Shown here piece after piece: positions 18,303-26,411 of a DNA stretch of 60,159 nt. The stretch spans positions 1 through 60,159 of the forward strand of contig NZ_JAHRWW010000030.1 of NCBI RefSeq assembly GCF_019104945.1, read 5' to 3'. The DNA comes from Thermomonas sp. Its GTDB lineage: Bacteria; Pseudomonadota; Gammaproteobacteria; Xanthomonadales; Xanthomonadaceae. Numbering within the stretch: position 1 is the stretch's first letter; every line of letters starts with the position of its first letter. The notes below the pieces were generated by a model. It was not told where the DNA came from. It searched no databases and saw nothing but the letters and a program-made list of their open reading frames with translations. The translations under genes were made by a program, and so were the position numbers.

Positions 18303-18680
18303 GTGGAAATTTTGAAGTCTGTCGCTGCAGTGCTGTTCTTAGCTGCGGCTGTTTCTGGTTGTGGCCCGCAAGATGCCGCTATGCCTTCTACAGCGCAGCA
18401 GGCGAGCGCGGTTGAGGTGGGGTTAGACCCCGCGCTAGAGCCGGTCTATCAGCGCAGCTGCTCTGTATGCCATAGCAATGCCGCAACGACGGGTGCGCCA
18501 CTGGCGCGTGATCGGGGCGCATGGGCGCCGCGGATTGCCCAAGGGCGCGAGGTGCTACTGGATCACACGATCAACGGGTTTAACGGAATGCCACCGATGG
18601 GGGCCTGCGCCGACTGTACGGAAGAGCAATACGTTGCGCTGATCGAATACATGGCGAACGCCAAAATAAAGGACGAATGA
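18303..18680 (+). CDS. Lipoprotein cytochrome c (c5-like)
   Basis: A 125-residue class I cytochrome c. The N-terminus VEILKSVAAVLFLAAAVSGCG is a lipoprotein signal with a VSGC lipobox, so it is anchored on the periplasmic side. The heme site is CSVCH, and the C-terminal MPPMGACADCTEEQYVALIEYM, with the Met ligand and an extra cysteine pair, is typical of cytochrome c5. GTG 18303 is chosen because it starts right at the signal peptide and follows a purine-rich AAAGGGGG; the longer frame from 18228 would bury it. The stop overlaps the start of the lactone oxidase gene, for which it is the likely electron acceptor. Confidence 0.88.
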   Translation: MEILKSVAAVLFLAAAVSGCGPQDAAMPSTAQQASAVEVGLDPALEPVYQRSCSVCHSNAATTGAPLARDRGAWAPRIAQGREVLLDHTINGFNGMPPMGACADCTEEQYVALIEYMANAKIKDE

Positions 18681-20053
18681 GCATGCACGCGAGTCGGCGA
18701 CAGTTATTGCAGAGCGTTGGCGCGTTAGGGCTACTCAGCCTACTAGGCAGGGGCGAAGCGAAAGGCTTCCGTGCGATGCCGTGGAAGAATTGGTCAGGCG
18801 CGCAGTCGTGCCTGCCTGCAGCGCGGGTTGCCCCTGCAAGTGAGGAGCAGCTTGCACAGTTTTTGCGGGCCGCAACAGGAGCCGTGCGCCCAGTAGGCAG
18901 CGGGCACTCGTTTAGCGCACTGGTTCCAACCGATGGCAGCGTGCTATCGCTCGGTAATTTGCGCGGCATGATCACGCATGATGCAAAGACATTGCAATCA
19001 GAGTGGTGGGCAGGGACGCCGATGTCGCAAATGGGCGCACCGCTAAAGCAGGCGGGGCTTGCGCTTCCCAATATGGCGGATATCGACTACCAAACGCTTG
19101 CAGGAGCGATTGCCACCTCCACGCATGGCACGGGGCCGCGTTTTGGCTCGTATTCGGATCAAGTAGTAGGGCTGCGCCTGCTCACCGCCAATGGCGATAG
19201 CATCGACTGCAGCGCCCAGCAGCATCCGGAAATTTTTGATGCGGCACGCTGCTCGCTGGGTGCATTAGGTGTGATTACACGGGTGCGTTTGCAAAATCGC
19301 CGCGCCTTCAAACTGCATCGCCGCGAGTGGGTGCAGCGGTTTGAAGAGCTGCTCGAGGACATGCCGCGCCTGCTGCGTGAGCACCAGCATTTCGAAATGA
19401 ATGTGTTGCTGCACGCCGATACCGCCGTTGCCATGACGATGGACGAGACCAAGGATGCACGTGTCATTCCCAAAGAGCCGGGTGGCGATGTGGATAAAGT
19501 CGCGCTATTGCAGCGCGTGCATTTGGAATGGAAAAACTCGCCGCGCATCTATGCGGGGATGATCAATTTCTTGGTCAAACACGCGGTGTCTTTTCCGGAG
19601 GTGATCGACGATTCCTACAAAGTCTTCGCCAATGTACGCGATGTACGTTTTAACGAGATGGAGTACGAAGTTCCTGCTGAGGCCGGGCCTGCCTGTTTGC
19701 GGGAAATTATGGCAAAGGTGCGCAAGAACAAAGTGGATAGCTTTTTCCCGATTGAATATCGCTACGTCAAACGCGATAGCTCCATGCTCTCGATGTTTCA
19801 AGGGCGTGATACCTGCGCAATTTCGTTTCATCAGTTCTATCGAATGGATTATCACAATGTCTTTGCGCAGATCGAGCCCATTTTTTGGAAATACGATGGT
19901 CGCCCGCATTGGGGAAAATTGCATACATTGAACGCACGTTTGCTTGCGCCGCTGTATCCGCACTGGAAAGACTTTCTCGCGGTGCGTGAATCGCTCGATC
20001 CACAAGGAAAATTTTTGAACGCGCATCTGCGCTCTGTCTTGGGGGTTGCCTGA
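18677..20053 (+). CDS. Tat-exported FAD-dependent sugar-lactone oxidase (ALO family)
   Basis: A 458-residue flavoprotein of the VAO/PCMH superfamily, close to D-arabinono-1,4-lactone and L-gulonolactone oxidases. The start contains a twin-arginine signal (SRRQLLQSVGALGLLSLLG), so the folded enzyme is exported. The FAD-binding part has RPVGSGHSFSALVPTDG, where the His after SG is the usual site of covalent FAD attachment, and ALPNMADIDYQTLAGAIATSTHGTG. The C-terminal HWGKLHTL is the ALO-family motif. It overlaps the cytochrome c gene (ATGA) and the glycosidase gene (TGATG). The substrate is not determined by sequence. Confidence 0.88.
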   Translation: MSMHASRRQLLQSVGALGLLSLLGRGEAKGFRAMPWKNWSGAQSCLPAARVAPASEEQLAQFLRAATGAVRPVGSGHSFSALVPTDGSVLSLGNLRGMITHDAKTLQSEWWAGTPMSQMGAPLKQAGLALPNMADIDYQTLAGAIATSTHGTGPRFGSYSDQVVGLRLLTANGDSIDCSAQQHPEIFDAARCSLGALGVITRVRLQNRRAFKLHRREWVQRFEELLEDMPRLLREHQHFEMNVLLHADTAVAMTMDETKDARVIPKEPGGDVDKVALLQRVHLEWKNSPRIYAGMINFLVKHAVSFPEVIDDSYKVFANVRDVRFNEMEYEVPAEAGPACLREIMAKVRKNKVDSFFPIEYRYVKRDSSMLSMFQGRDTCAISFHQFYRMDYHNVFAQIEPIFWKYDGRPHWGKLHTLNARLLAPLYPHWKDFLAVRESLDPQGKFLNAHLRSVLGVA

Positions 20054-21405
20054 TGGCTGGTGCGCAAGGGCCGCAATTCCCACATGATTTTATTTGGGGA
20101 GTGTCGGCCTCGGCGTTTCAGATCGAAGGCGCAACTGCGGAAGACGGGCGCGGCGTTTCCGTATGGGATACGTTTTGCCATAAGCAGGGAAGCATTGCGC
20201 GAGGTGAACATGCCGACGTTGCCTGTGATCATTATCATCGCTATCAAGAAGACGTTGATCTCATCGCGAATCTCGGTGTTGATAGCTATCGCTTCTCGAT
20301 TGCATGGTCGCGCGTGCAGCCGGATGGGCAAGGCAAGCCCAATCAGGCGGGGCTCGATTTTTATTCGCGTCTAGTCGATGCGCTCTTGGCGCGCGGCATT
20401 CAACCAACCCCCACGCTATACCACTGGGATTTGCCGCAGGCATTGCAAGATCGCGGTGGCTGGCATCATCGTGACACCTGCGCGCGCTTTGCCGATTATG
20501 CGGCGATCATGGCCAAGCACTTAGGCGACCGTGTGCCGCGCTGGATCACCCATAACGAGACTTTTGAACATTCGGTGCTTGGTCACGCGCTAGGTGTGCA
20601 TGCGCCAGGCGAAACAAATGGTCTAGGGATTTTTGACGTGGTGCATCATTTGTTGTTATCGCACGGCATGGCGGTGCAGGCGTTACGCACTCATATTCCT
20701 AAAACGGCGCAAGTGGGCATTGCACAAAGCATGCAGCGTGCACGGCCTGCTTCGTGGCGACTGCGCGACCGTCTAGCCGCGTGGATGCTCGATACCGTGC
20801 ATGACCGCATGCACACCGACCCACTATTGCTTGGGCGCTACCCGCGCGGGCTGGCGCTGTTGCGGCAAGACCGTAGCGCCTTGCGCGAGGGTGACCTTGC
20901 GATGATCGCTCAGCCGATTGATTTTCTAGGCGTCAATTTCTACAACCCACAATACGTGCGCGCCACGTCGTTACACAGTGATGTGCCCATTGAAGAGGCT
21001 GACCCACCGCCACATTTTGAACGAACTGCGATGGGCTGGCCGGTGGACCCATCGGGGCTGCGCGAGGTGCTCCTTGGGCTGAAGCAGCGCTACGGCGACA
21101 CACTTCCACCCATTGTCATTACTGAGAATGGCTCCGCGTTCCCCGATGAACTAGATGCACAGGGGCAGATTGAAGACCCGCGGCGCATTGCCTATATGCA
21201 GCAACATTTAGAAGTGCTGAAGCAAACGATGGCCGAAGGTGTGGATGTGCGGGGGTACTTTGTCTGGTCTATTTTGGATAATTTCGAATGGGCGGAAGGG
21301 TATCGAACGCGTTTTGGGTTGGTGCATGTGGATTTTGAAACTCAAAAGCGCACGCCCAAGGCCTCGTACCGCTGGTATCACAATTGGATTGCGGCGCAGC
21401 GATGA
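20053..21405 (+). CDS. Glycoside hydrolase family 1 (beta-glucosidase-like)
   Basis: A 450-residue GH1 enzyme with the N-terminal signature FPHDFIWGVSASAFQIEGA, YRFSIAWSRVQPDG, the acid/base region WITHNETFEHS and the nucleophile region IVITENGSAF. The catalytic glutamates are at about residues 169 and 358. The acid/base motif is NET rather than the family-typical NEP. No signal peptide is seen, so it acts in the cytoplasm on a glycoside presumably brought in by the next gene, an MFS transporter, with which it overlaps (ATGA). Confidence 0.93.
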   Translation: MAGAQGPQFPHDFIWGVSASAFQIEGATAEDGRGVSVWDTFCHKQGSIARGEHADVACDHYHRYQEDVDLIANLGVDSYRFSIAWSRVQPDGQGKPNQAGLDFYSRLVDALLARGIQPTPTLYHWDLPQALQDRGGWHHRDTCARFADYAAIMAKHLGDRVPRWITHNETFEHSVLGHALGVHAPGETNGLGIFDVVHHLLLSHGMAVQALRTHIPKTAQVGIAQSMQRARPASWRLRDRLAAWMLDTVHDRMHTDPLLLGRYPRGLALLRQDRSALREGDLAMIAQPIDFLGVNFYNPQYVRATSLHSDVPIEEADPPPHFERTAMGWPVDPSGLREVLLGLKQRYGDTLPPIVITENGSAFPDELDAQGQIEDPRRIAYMQQHLEVLKQTMAEGVDVRGYFVWSILDNFEWAEGYRTRFGLVHVDFETQKRTPKASYRWYHNWIAAQR

Positions 21406-22673
21406 GTACGCAAGGAACGCGCGTGCAAGACGCTTTATCCGAACCGCAGCAGCGCGTGGGAAGACGCTTTGTTGCTAGCTATTCGCTCGCGTTTTTAGGG
21501 TTGTGGATGGCGTTCTTTGCGCCTATTCAAGTATTACTAGCGCAGCAGATGGAGCAGATTGCACCGCTGCACAAAGAGGCCGCACTTGGTTGGGTAACGG
21601 GTGCAGGGGCGCTGGTGGCGCTGCTTGCAAACCCGCTATGTGGCGCGTGGTCGGACCGCACCACGCTGCACTGGGGGCGGCGCAAGCCGTGGAGCCTCTT
21701 CGGAATGGCGTTAGGCGCATTGGCGCTGGTGCTTTTAGGTAAGCAAACTACGCTGGTGGGCGTCATCCTGTGGTGGTGCGTGGCGCAGTTTGCGCTTAAT
21801 GCATTGCTGGCAGCGTTAATGGCCGAACTGCCAGATCAAGTGCCTGTTGCGCAGCGCGCTTCGTGCAGTGCGTGGACAGGTATCACGCAGCCCCTTGGCG
21901 TTGTGGTGGGAACACTACTGGTAACAGCTTGCGTAGTGGGAATCAGCCCGGGCTACGCTGCTGTGGCATTAGCGCTACTCGTTTGCGTGCTGCCCTTTTT
22001 GCTGCTGGTAGGAAATACCCACTTGCAGCCATCGCAGTTAGCGCCGTGGCGATGGCGCGCATTCTTGCAAGGTTTTTGGGTTCCTCCGCAGCAACACCCG
22101 GATTTTTTACGCGCATGGTGTATGCGCTTTTTAGTGCAATTAGGGTCGGCACTCGGCACGCTGTATCTACTGTACTTTTTGCGTGACGCGATTGGCTACG
22201 AACGCTTGTTCCCGGGCAAAACGTCGGAAGATGGGTTGATCATTTTGGTTGTGGTGTACACGGCAGGTGTGGTGGTAGGCGCGCTTTTAAGTGGCTATTG
22301 GTCGGATCGATCGGGGCGGCGCAAACGCAATATCGTTCTGGGTAGCGCAATGATGGCGCTGGCCGCGCTACTGCTGGGGCTGTGGCCAGATTGGACGGTG
22401 GCGATGCTGGCCGCAACCTTGCTTGGGCTTGGCTATGGTATCTACGTGGCCGTGGAGCAGGCGCTGATGTCACAGTTATTACCCGCAGCCAGCGCGCGCG
22501 GAAAAGATTTGGGTGTTCTTAATATCGCAAACTCGGCGCCGCAGGTGCTTGGCCCAGCCGTGGCGGCGGTGCTGGTGACGCGGCTGGGTGGCTACCCGGC
22601 ACTGTATGTTGTCACTGCGCTTGTGACTTTGTTTGGCGGCTTACTGGCGTTGCGCGTGCGCAGCGTTTCGTAG
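21402..22673 (+). CDS. MFS transporter, probably for a sugar or glycoside
   Basis: A 423-residue membrane protein with about 12 hydrophobic segments. The loop between helices 2 and 3 has the MFS motif GAWSDRTTLHWGRRKPW and the second half repeats it as GYWSDRSGRRKRN. The RxxWGRRKPW form is common in the glycoside/pentoside/hexuronide and sucrose-transporter branch. The start ATG 21402 overlaps the glycosidase stop. Position between a glycosidase and a PLP-fold enzyme supports uptake of the pathway's substrate. Confidence 0.88.
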   Translation: MSTQGTRVQDALSEPQQRVGRRFVASYSLAFLGLWMAFFAPIQVLLAQQMEQIAPLHKEAALGWVTGAGALVALLANPLCGAWSDRTTLHWGRRKPWSLFGMALGALALVLLGKQTTLVGVILWWCVAQFALNALLAALMAELPDQVPVAQRASCSAWTGITQPLGVVVGTLLVTACVVGISPGYAAVALALLVCVLPFLLLVGNTHLQPSQLAPWRWRAFLQGFWVPPQQHPDFLRAWCMRFLVQLGSALGTLYLLYFLRDAIGYERLFPGKTSEDGLIILVVVYTAGVVVGALLSGYWSDRSGRRKRNIVLGSAMMALAALLLGLWPDWTVAMLAATLLGLGYGIYVAVEQALMSQLLPAASARGKDLGVLNIANSAPQVLGPAVAAVLVTRLGGYPALYVVTALVTLFGGLLALRVRSVS

Positions 22674-22686
22674 AGGTGTATTGAAG

Positions 22687-23958
22687 ATGAAACGTCGAAA
22701 TTTTGTATTAGGTGCCGCAGGCTTAGGAGTCGCTGCGCTGTGGTGGGCAAAACCGAGTGACCACGGCGCGCCATATTTACCCTATTTTCGTGCACTGAAC
22801 GAAGAGCTTAAGCGTAACGGGCCGATGGAGCCTGTGTTGGTGATTGATCTTGATCGCCTCGATCAAAACCTTGATCAGGTCATGCACACGCTTAATTCAG
22901 CCAATAAGCACTATCGCATTGTCGAAAAATCGCTGCCTTCGCCAAAACTGATTGACTACATTGCAAAGCGCTCTGGTTCGCATCGATTGATGTCATTCCA
23001 CCAGCCGTTTCTCAACCATGATGCAGAAATTTTTCCGCATTTTGAAATTTTGATGGGCAAGCCTCTGCCTGTGCAGGCAGCGACGCGTTTCTACCAAGAC
23101 TTAAAGGGTGAGTTCAACCCTACGAAGCAATTGCAATGGTTATTCGATACACCGCAGCGGTTGTTGGAGTATGTCGAGCTTGCCAAAGGACTTGGAACGA
23201 CTCTATTGGCGAGTCTTGAGATCGATGTGGGCCTGCATCGCGGCGGTGCGCGCAACAATGCGGAACTCAAGGCCATGCTTGATGTAATCGCTGCGCACCC
23301 GCAATACCTAACGTTATCAGGGTTTATGGGCTACGACGCGCATGTGGGCATGGGTGTCCCGCCTATTTTAGGCAGCCCGCAAGAACTACTCGCGAAAGCG
23401 ATGGTGCGCTACCAAGGCTTTGTCGATTTTGCCCGCAGTGAATATGCGGCACTGTGGCGTGATGGCCTCACACTCAATGCAGGCGGTAGCCCAAGCTATG
23501 CGCTGCACGCGGGTGAGGCTTTGAGTAACGATATTAGCGTGGGCACGGCGCTGCTCAAGCCCACCCATTACGATATTGAAACCCTAAAAGCGCACGTGCC
23601 CGCTGCGTTTATCGCCACACCTGTATTGAAGAAAGTAGGCCCCATTATGCTGCCTGCCATTGATCAACGCTCACGAATTTTTTCATGGTGGGACCCCAAT
23701 CAGCGCGAAACCTATTTCACCTACGGTGGCTGGTGGCGCGCCGACTACGAATCCCCCAAGGGTTTGCAGTTCAACGCGCTGTTTGGCCACAGCGCCAACC
23801 AAGAAATTGTGAACGGCTCCCCTGCAACGGGGTTAAGCGTCGGCGATCAGGTGTTCTACCGCCCGCAAATCAGCGAATCGGTACTGCTGGAGTTTGGCGA
23901 TCTCGTCATTTTGCGCGGCGGCAAAATTGTGGACCGCTGGCCGGTGTTTGTGGCATAG
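22687..23958 (+). CDS. Tat-exported PLP-dependent enzyme, alanine racemase N-domain/DSD1-like
   Basis: A 423-residue protein. The start MKRRNFVLGAAGLGVAALWWA is a Tat-like signal. It is followed by PVLVIDLDRLDQNLDQVMHTL, matching the alanine-racemase-type barrel of D-threonine aldolase and D-serine dehydratase-like (DSD1) enzymes, and later LEIDVGLHRGGARNNAELKAML, LSGFMGYDAHVG and LTLNAGGSPSYALH. The C-terminal half has the DSD1-type VGDQVFYRPQISESVLLEFGDLVIL. ATG 22687 is preferred over 22633, which lies inside the MFS gene. An exported PLP enzyme beside a sugar oxidase is unusual; its substrate is unknown. Confidence 0.8.
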   Translation: MKRRNFVLGAAGLGVAALWWAKPSDHGAPYLPYFRALNEELKRNGPMEPVLVIDLDRLDQNLDQVMHTLNSANKHYRIVEKSLPSPKLIDYIAKRSGSHRLMSFHQPFLNHDAEIFPHFEILMGKPLPVQAATRFYQDLKGEFNPTKQLQWLFDTPQRLLEYVELAKGLGTTLLASLEIDVGLHRGGARNNAELKAMLDVIAAHPQYLTLSGFMGYDAHVGMGVPPILGSPQELLAKAMVRYQGFVDFARSEYAALWRDGLTLNAGGSPSYALHAGEALSNDISVGTALLKPTHYDIETLKAHVPAAFIATPVLKKVGPIMLPAIDQRSRIFSWWDPNQRETYFTYGGWWRADYESPKGLQFNALFGHSANQEIVNGSPATGLSVGDQVFYRPQISESVLLEFGDLVILRGGKIVDRWPVFVA

Positions 23959-24036
23959 CCACTCTGTTTTCACTAGGGTGACATTGAAACCACGTAGGCA
24001 TATGATTTCCACTTGGCGGATGAGAGGAGGCTTTCC

Positions 24037-24570
24037 ATGCGCGCGTTGCTGATTGTATCGGTGTCTCTTTTACTTGCATCGGCAGTGGGTGGCGTCTCGG
24101 CACTTTGCCGAAAGAACACCAACTTTCCCTTGATTGATAAAGGGATGACGCTGGATGAAGTGACCAAGCTGATCGGCAAGCCAGTTAGTGCAGAAAGTGG
24201 ACCGGAAGACTCTAAGGTTCTGTTTTACTGCCTCGCATCGTCGTTCCTAGATACAGACGGTAGCGACACGCGTGAATACTGGGTCCAGATGATGGGTGGC
24301 AAGGTCATTGGCTATGGCGAGCGCAATGACGCCGCTTCTATGCAGCGCGCCCAACGCCAGTACGCCGCAGCATGGGCCAGTGCGAATATGATCGTAAATA
24401 GTACAAATCAAGCTGCCGATAGGATGACCTACACGAGCGCACCTGTTGTAAAGACACAAGTTAATGTTCAGCAGAGTACGTTAGTCCAGCCTGTGGCGCC
24501 TGCGCCGGAAACTACCCAGCCAGCGAATGGTCAATCAATACCCGATTGGCGCAAATGGAAGCCGTTCTAG
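24037..24570 (+). CDS. Exported protein with a BamE/SmpA-like motif
   Basis: A 177-residue protein with an N-terminal signal peptide (MRALLIVSVSLLLASAVGGVSA). After it comes IDKGMTLDEVTKLIGKPVSAESG, which follows the 'i.kGMt.eeV..llG.P' pattern of the BamE/SmpA fold. There is no convincing lipobox around the Cys. The C-terminal third is Pro/Gln/Thr-rich and disordered. The ATG at 24037 has a strong GAGGAGG site 6 bases upstream. It is the last host-like gene before the accessory region. Confidence 0.65.
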   Translation: MRALLIVSVSLLLASAVGGVSALCRKNTNFPLIDKGMTLDEVTKLIGKPVSAESGPEDSKVLFYCLASSFLDTDGSDTREYWVQMMGGKVIGYGERNDAASMQRAQRQYAAAWASANMIVNSTNQAADRMTYTSAPVVKTQVNVQQSTLVQPVAPAPETTQPANGQSIPDWRKWKPF

Positions 24571-24701
24571 CCTTCAGGTGCATTGATTTTTACGTTTGGC
24601 AGGTGAGTTCATCCCCGATTTGCTGGACGGCCTCGTGGCCGGGCATATCCACACCTCCCGAGGTTAGCGACTCGTGCTGTGGTGGATTTTCCCGTGATGG
24701 G

Positions 24702-25352
24702 CTAGAGCAGAGGCGGCTGTTCGCCCAGTTCCTGAGGCTCGTCGCTGAAAGTGGTGGCCCCCGGTGCTCCAATCGCTTCAATGGGCTCGCCGTAGAGCGT
24801 GAAGTTCGGAATCCGCAGCGGCGGCACGAACCGGAGTTGCTCGTCGGTGTCCTTTTTCAACGCCTCTCTAAGCTCCATGAGGAGGCGACCGAGTACATTT
24901 TCGCCCATCAATGTTTCGCCGTCCTGCATGAGGATTGCGCCCCAGTACTCGTCCTTTCTCGACTGCTCAACGATGGGCTTTTCCTTGGTGGCGAGGAGCA
25001 GACGACCAAACTCCTTGTAGTGCTGTGCGAGCTTCACTCTCAAGCACCAGCGCATCACCTTGTGACGAACGTTATCCCAATCGCTTCGGGTGGCCCTTCT
25101 GTGGGGCTTCCCCTTCATCTTCGCGGTCATCGGGCTGTGTTGCGCAATGATCTCCCGTTGCACGTCGGGCAGGTCGGGGAATCGACATGCTTGGTAGAGC
25201 GCCTCACTTGTTGGAACCCTGAACCCGTTGATACGCAGGGGGAAGCCTGCGGCCATGTTGGACAAACCGCCGAAACTCTCCTTTGTCTTGTGAACCACCA
25301 CAGATTCAGAGCGGAGATACTCGCGAAGGTTTTTGTTTGTCTCAGAAATCAT
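24702..25352 (-). CDS. NADAR-domain protein (YbiA-like), third gene of a dinD operon
   Basis: A 216-residue protein. Residues from about 20 carry the NADAR fold: ESFGGLSNMAAGFPLRINGFRVPTSEALYQACRF, RSDWDNVRHKVMRWCLRVKLAQH, a LLATKEKPIVEQSRKDEYWGA segment and MGENVLGRLLMELREAL. NADAR enzymes are N-glycosidases acting on modified riboside intermediates, and some remove ADP-ribose from guanine in DNA as antitoxins. The start used, ATG 25352, overlaps the stop of the upstream gene by 11 bases; the frame is open to 25436. The last 45 residues are a Pro-rich tail. Downstream, 24571-24701 holds no gene. Confidence 0.85.
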   Translation of the reverse strand: MISETNKNLREYLRSESVVVHKTKESFGGLSNMAAGFPLRINGFRVPTSEALYQACRFPDLPDVQREIIAQHSPMTAKMKGKPHRRATRSDWDNVRHKVMRWCLRVKLAQHYKEFGRLLLATKEKPIVEQSRKDEYWGAILMQDGETLMGENVLGRLLMELREALKKDTDEQLRFVPPLRIPNFTLYGEPIEAIGAPGATTFSDEPQELGEQPPLL

Positions 25353-26385
25353 CTGGCTTACCGAACACATTTTCAGCGGATGCGTATGTCTTTCTTGGAA
25401 GGAGGGGGTACCAGCTAAACGGGCCAGTTTTTGCATCGGGATCGCCCCACCAAAGCGCCAGCGGGCAATTGTTTGGACAGTTCCTGTAAGTCGCTATTAG
25501 CGATCCGAATCCTACTCCGAACATGCTGAAGCCGAGTGGGCGAAGCACGCTTTTTGGGTTTGCGATTTTGCCTCTGATCTTGACTCCCGCGATCAAGAAC
25601 TCTTGTTCCAGCACCTGCCTCCCTTCCTCAGAAGAGAAGAACATTGTCTTTCCGCCGGGTTGTCTCAATTGGTGGGGATAGCGCTGCTCGCTGGCGACGT
25701 AGGCTTGGACTTCCGGTATGGCCGGAATACTCGAAGGCCACAGTACATCGGAGGTGTATTTCCAATACGCTTGATTCTGAACTTCAAGAATCCGCCAAAA
25801 GTTGACGGTTATGTCTTTCTTTGAGTCTGCAATAGCTTTCTTCAGGCGCTTGCTACTCAGGTAGTACTGCCCTCCAGTGTGGAAGGCGATCAAGATAATT
25901 TGCACTACCGCTTTCTTCGGGGCGTCGTTGGCGATCCACTTTTCAAGGTCGCTTGCGATTCGGTTGCCGGAGAAAAGAACATCATCAAGATAGATGAAAT
26001 CGCCATTCGCCGATCCGCATTTTGCGATATCCAGATTGAATTGCGCCTTGAGACGCTCGCCAAGCAAGGCAGTCATATGCTTCTGACTTTGGCCGTCTTG
26101 TTGGATGCGAAGAAAATTAGACGCGGCCCAATAGGCGGCGGGATTACTTCCAACCAAGTTCGTGTGAGGTAAAAGCTCATCGAAGAACGTGACCACGTCC
26201 GAACTCTCGACGAAAGAGTGTCGGATCACATGATCGAATTCGCGCAAGAACGGAAGTTGTTGGTCTGGCGAGAATTGACTGGCCCAGCGGTCAACATGAG
26301 CAGGAGTAGGCGGCGGAATCTCGCCTTCCCTGTAGGTGCGGATGCTATGGGCAATCGAGGCTAGTAGATCGTTTCTCTCAGTCAT
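25342..26385 (-). CDS. Phosphoribosyltransferase-like conflict protein
   Basis: A 347-residue cytoplasmic protein. At residues 129-145 it has FIYLDDVLFSGNRI, which fits the phosphoribosyltransferase PRPP-loop pattern (four hydrophobics, D-D, two residues, T/S-G). The rest resembles the PRTase-like proteins described from prokaryotic conflict systems (PRTase-CE); I recall the pattern but have not searched. The ATG at 26385 is chosen for the G-run about 9 bases upstream; a GTG at 26415 overlaps the dinD stop. The gene is flanked by dinD upstream and NADAR downstream with overlapping ends, so the three are one operon. Base composition is visibly richer in A/T than the flanking host genes. Confidence 0.65.
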   Translation of the reverse strand: MTERNDLLASIAHSIRTYREGEIPPPTPAHVDRWASQFSPDQQLPFLREFDHVIRHSFVESSDVVTFFDELLPHTNLVGSNPAAYWAASNFLRIQQDGQSQKHMTALLGERLKAQFNLDIAKCGSANGDFIYLDDVLFSGNRIASDLEKWIANDAPKKAVVQIILIAFHTGGQYYLSSKRLKKAIADSKKDITVNFWRILEVQNQAYWKYTSDVLWPSSIPAIPEVQAYVASEQRYPHQLRQPGGKTMFFSSEEGRQVLEQEFLIAGVKIRGKIANPKSVLRPLGFSMFGVGFGSLIATYRNCPNNCPLALWWGDPDAKTGPFSWYPLLPRKTYASAENVFGKPDDF

Positions 26386-26411
26386 CTTGCTGTCCCCCCC
26401 GGCAGCTTCGT

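Noticed and set aside
24546-25418. A 290-codon plus-strand open frame
   Set aside because: It lies antisense to the NADAR gene, whose conserved motifs are clear; the plus-strand product shows no recognisable domain.
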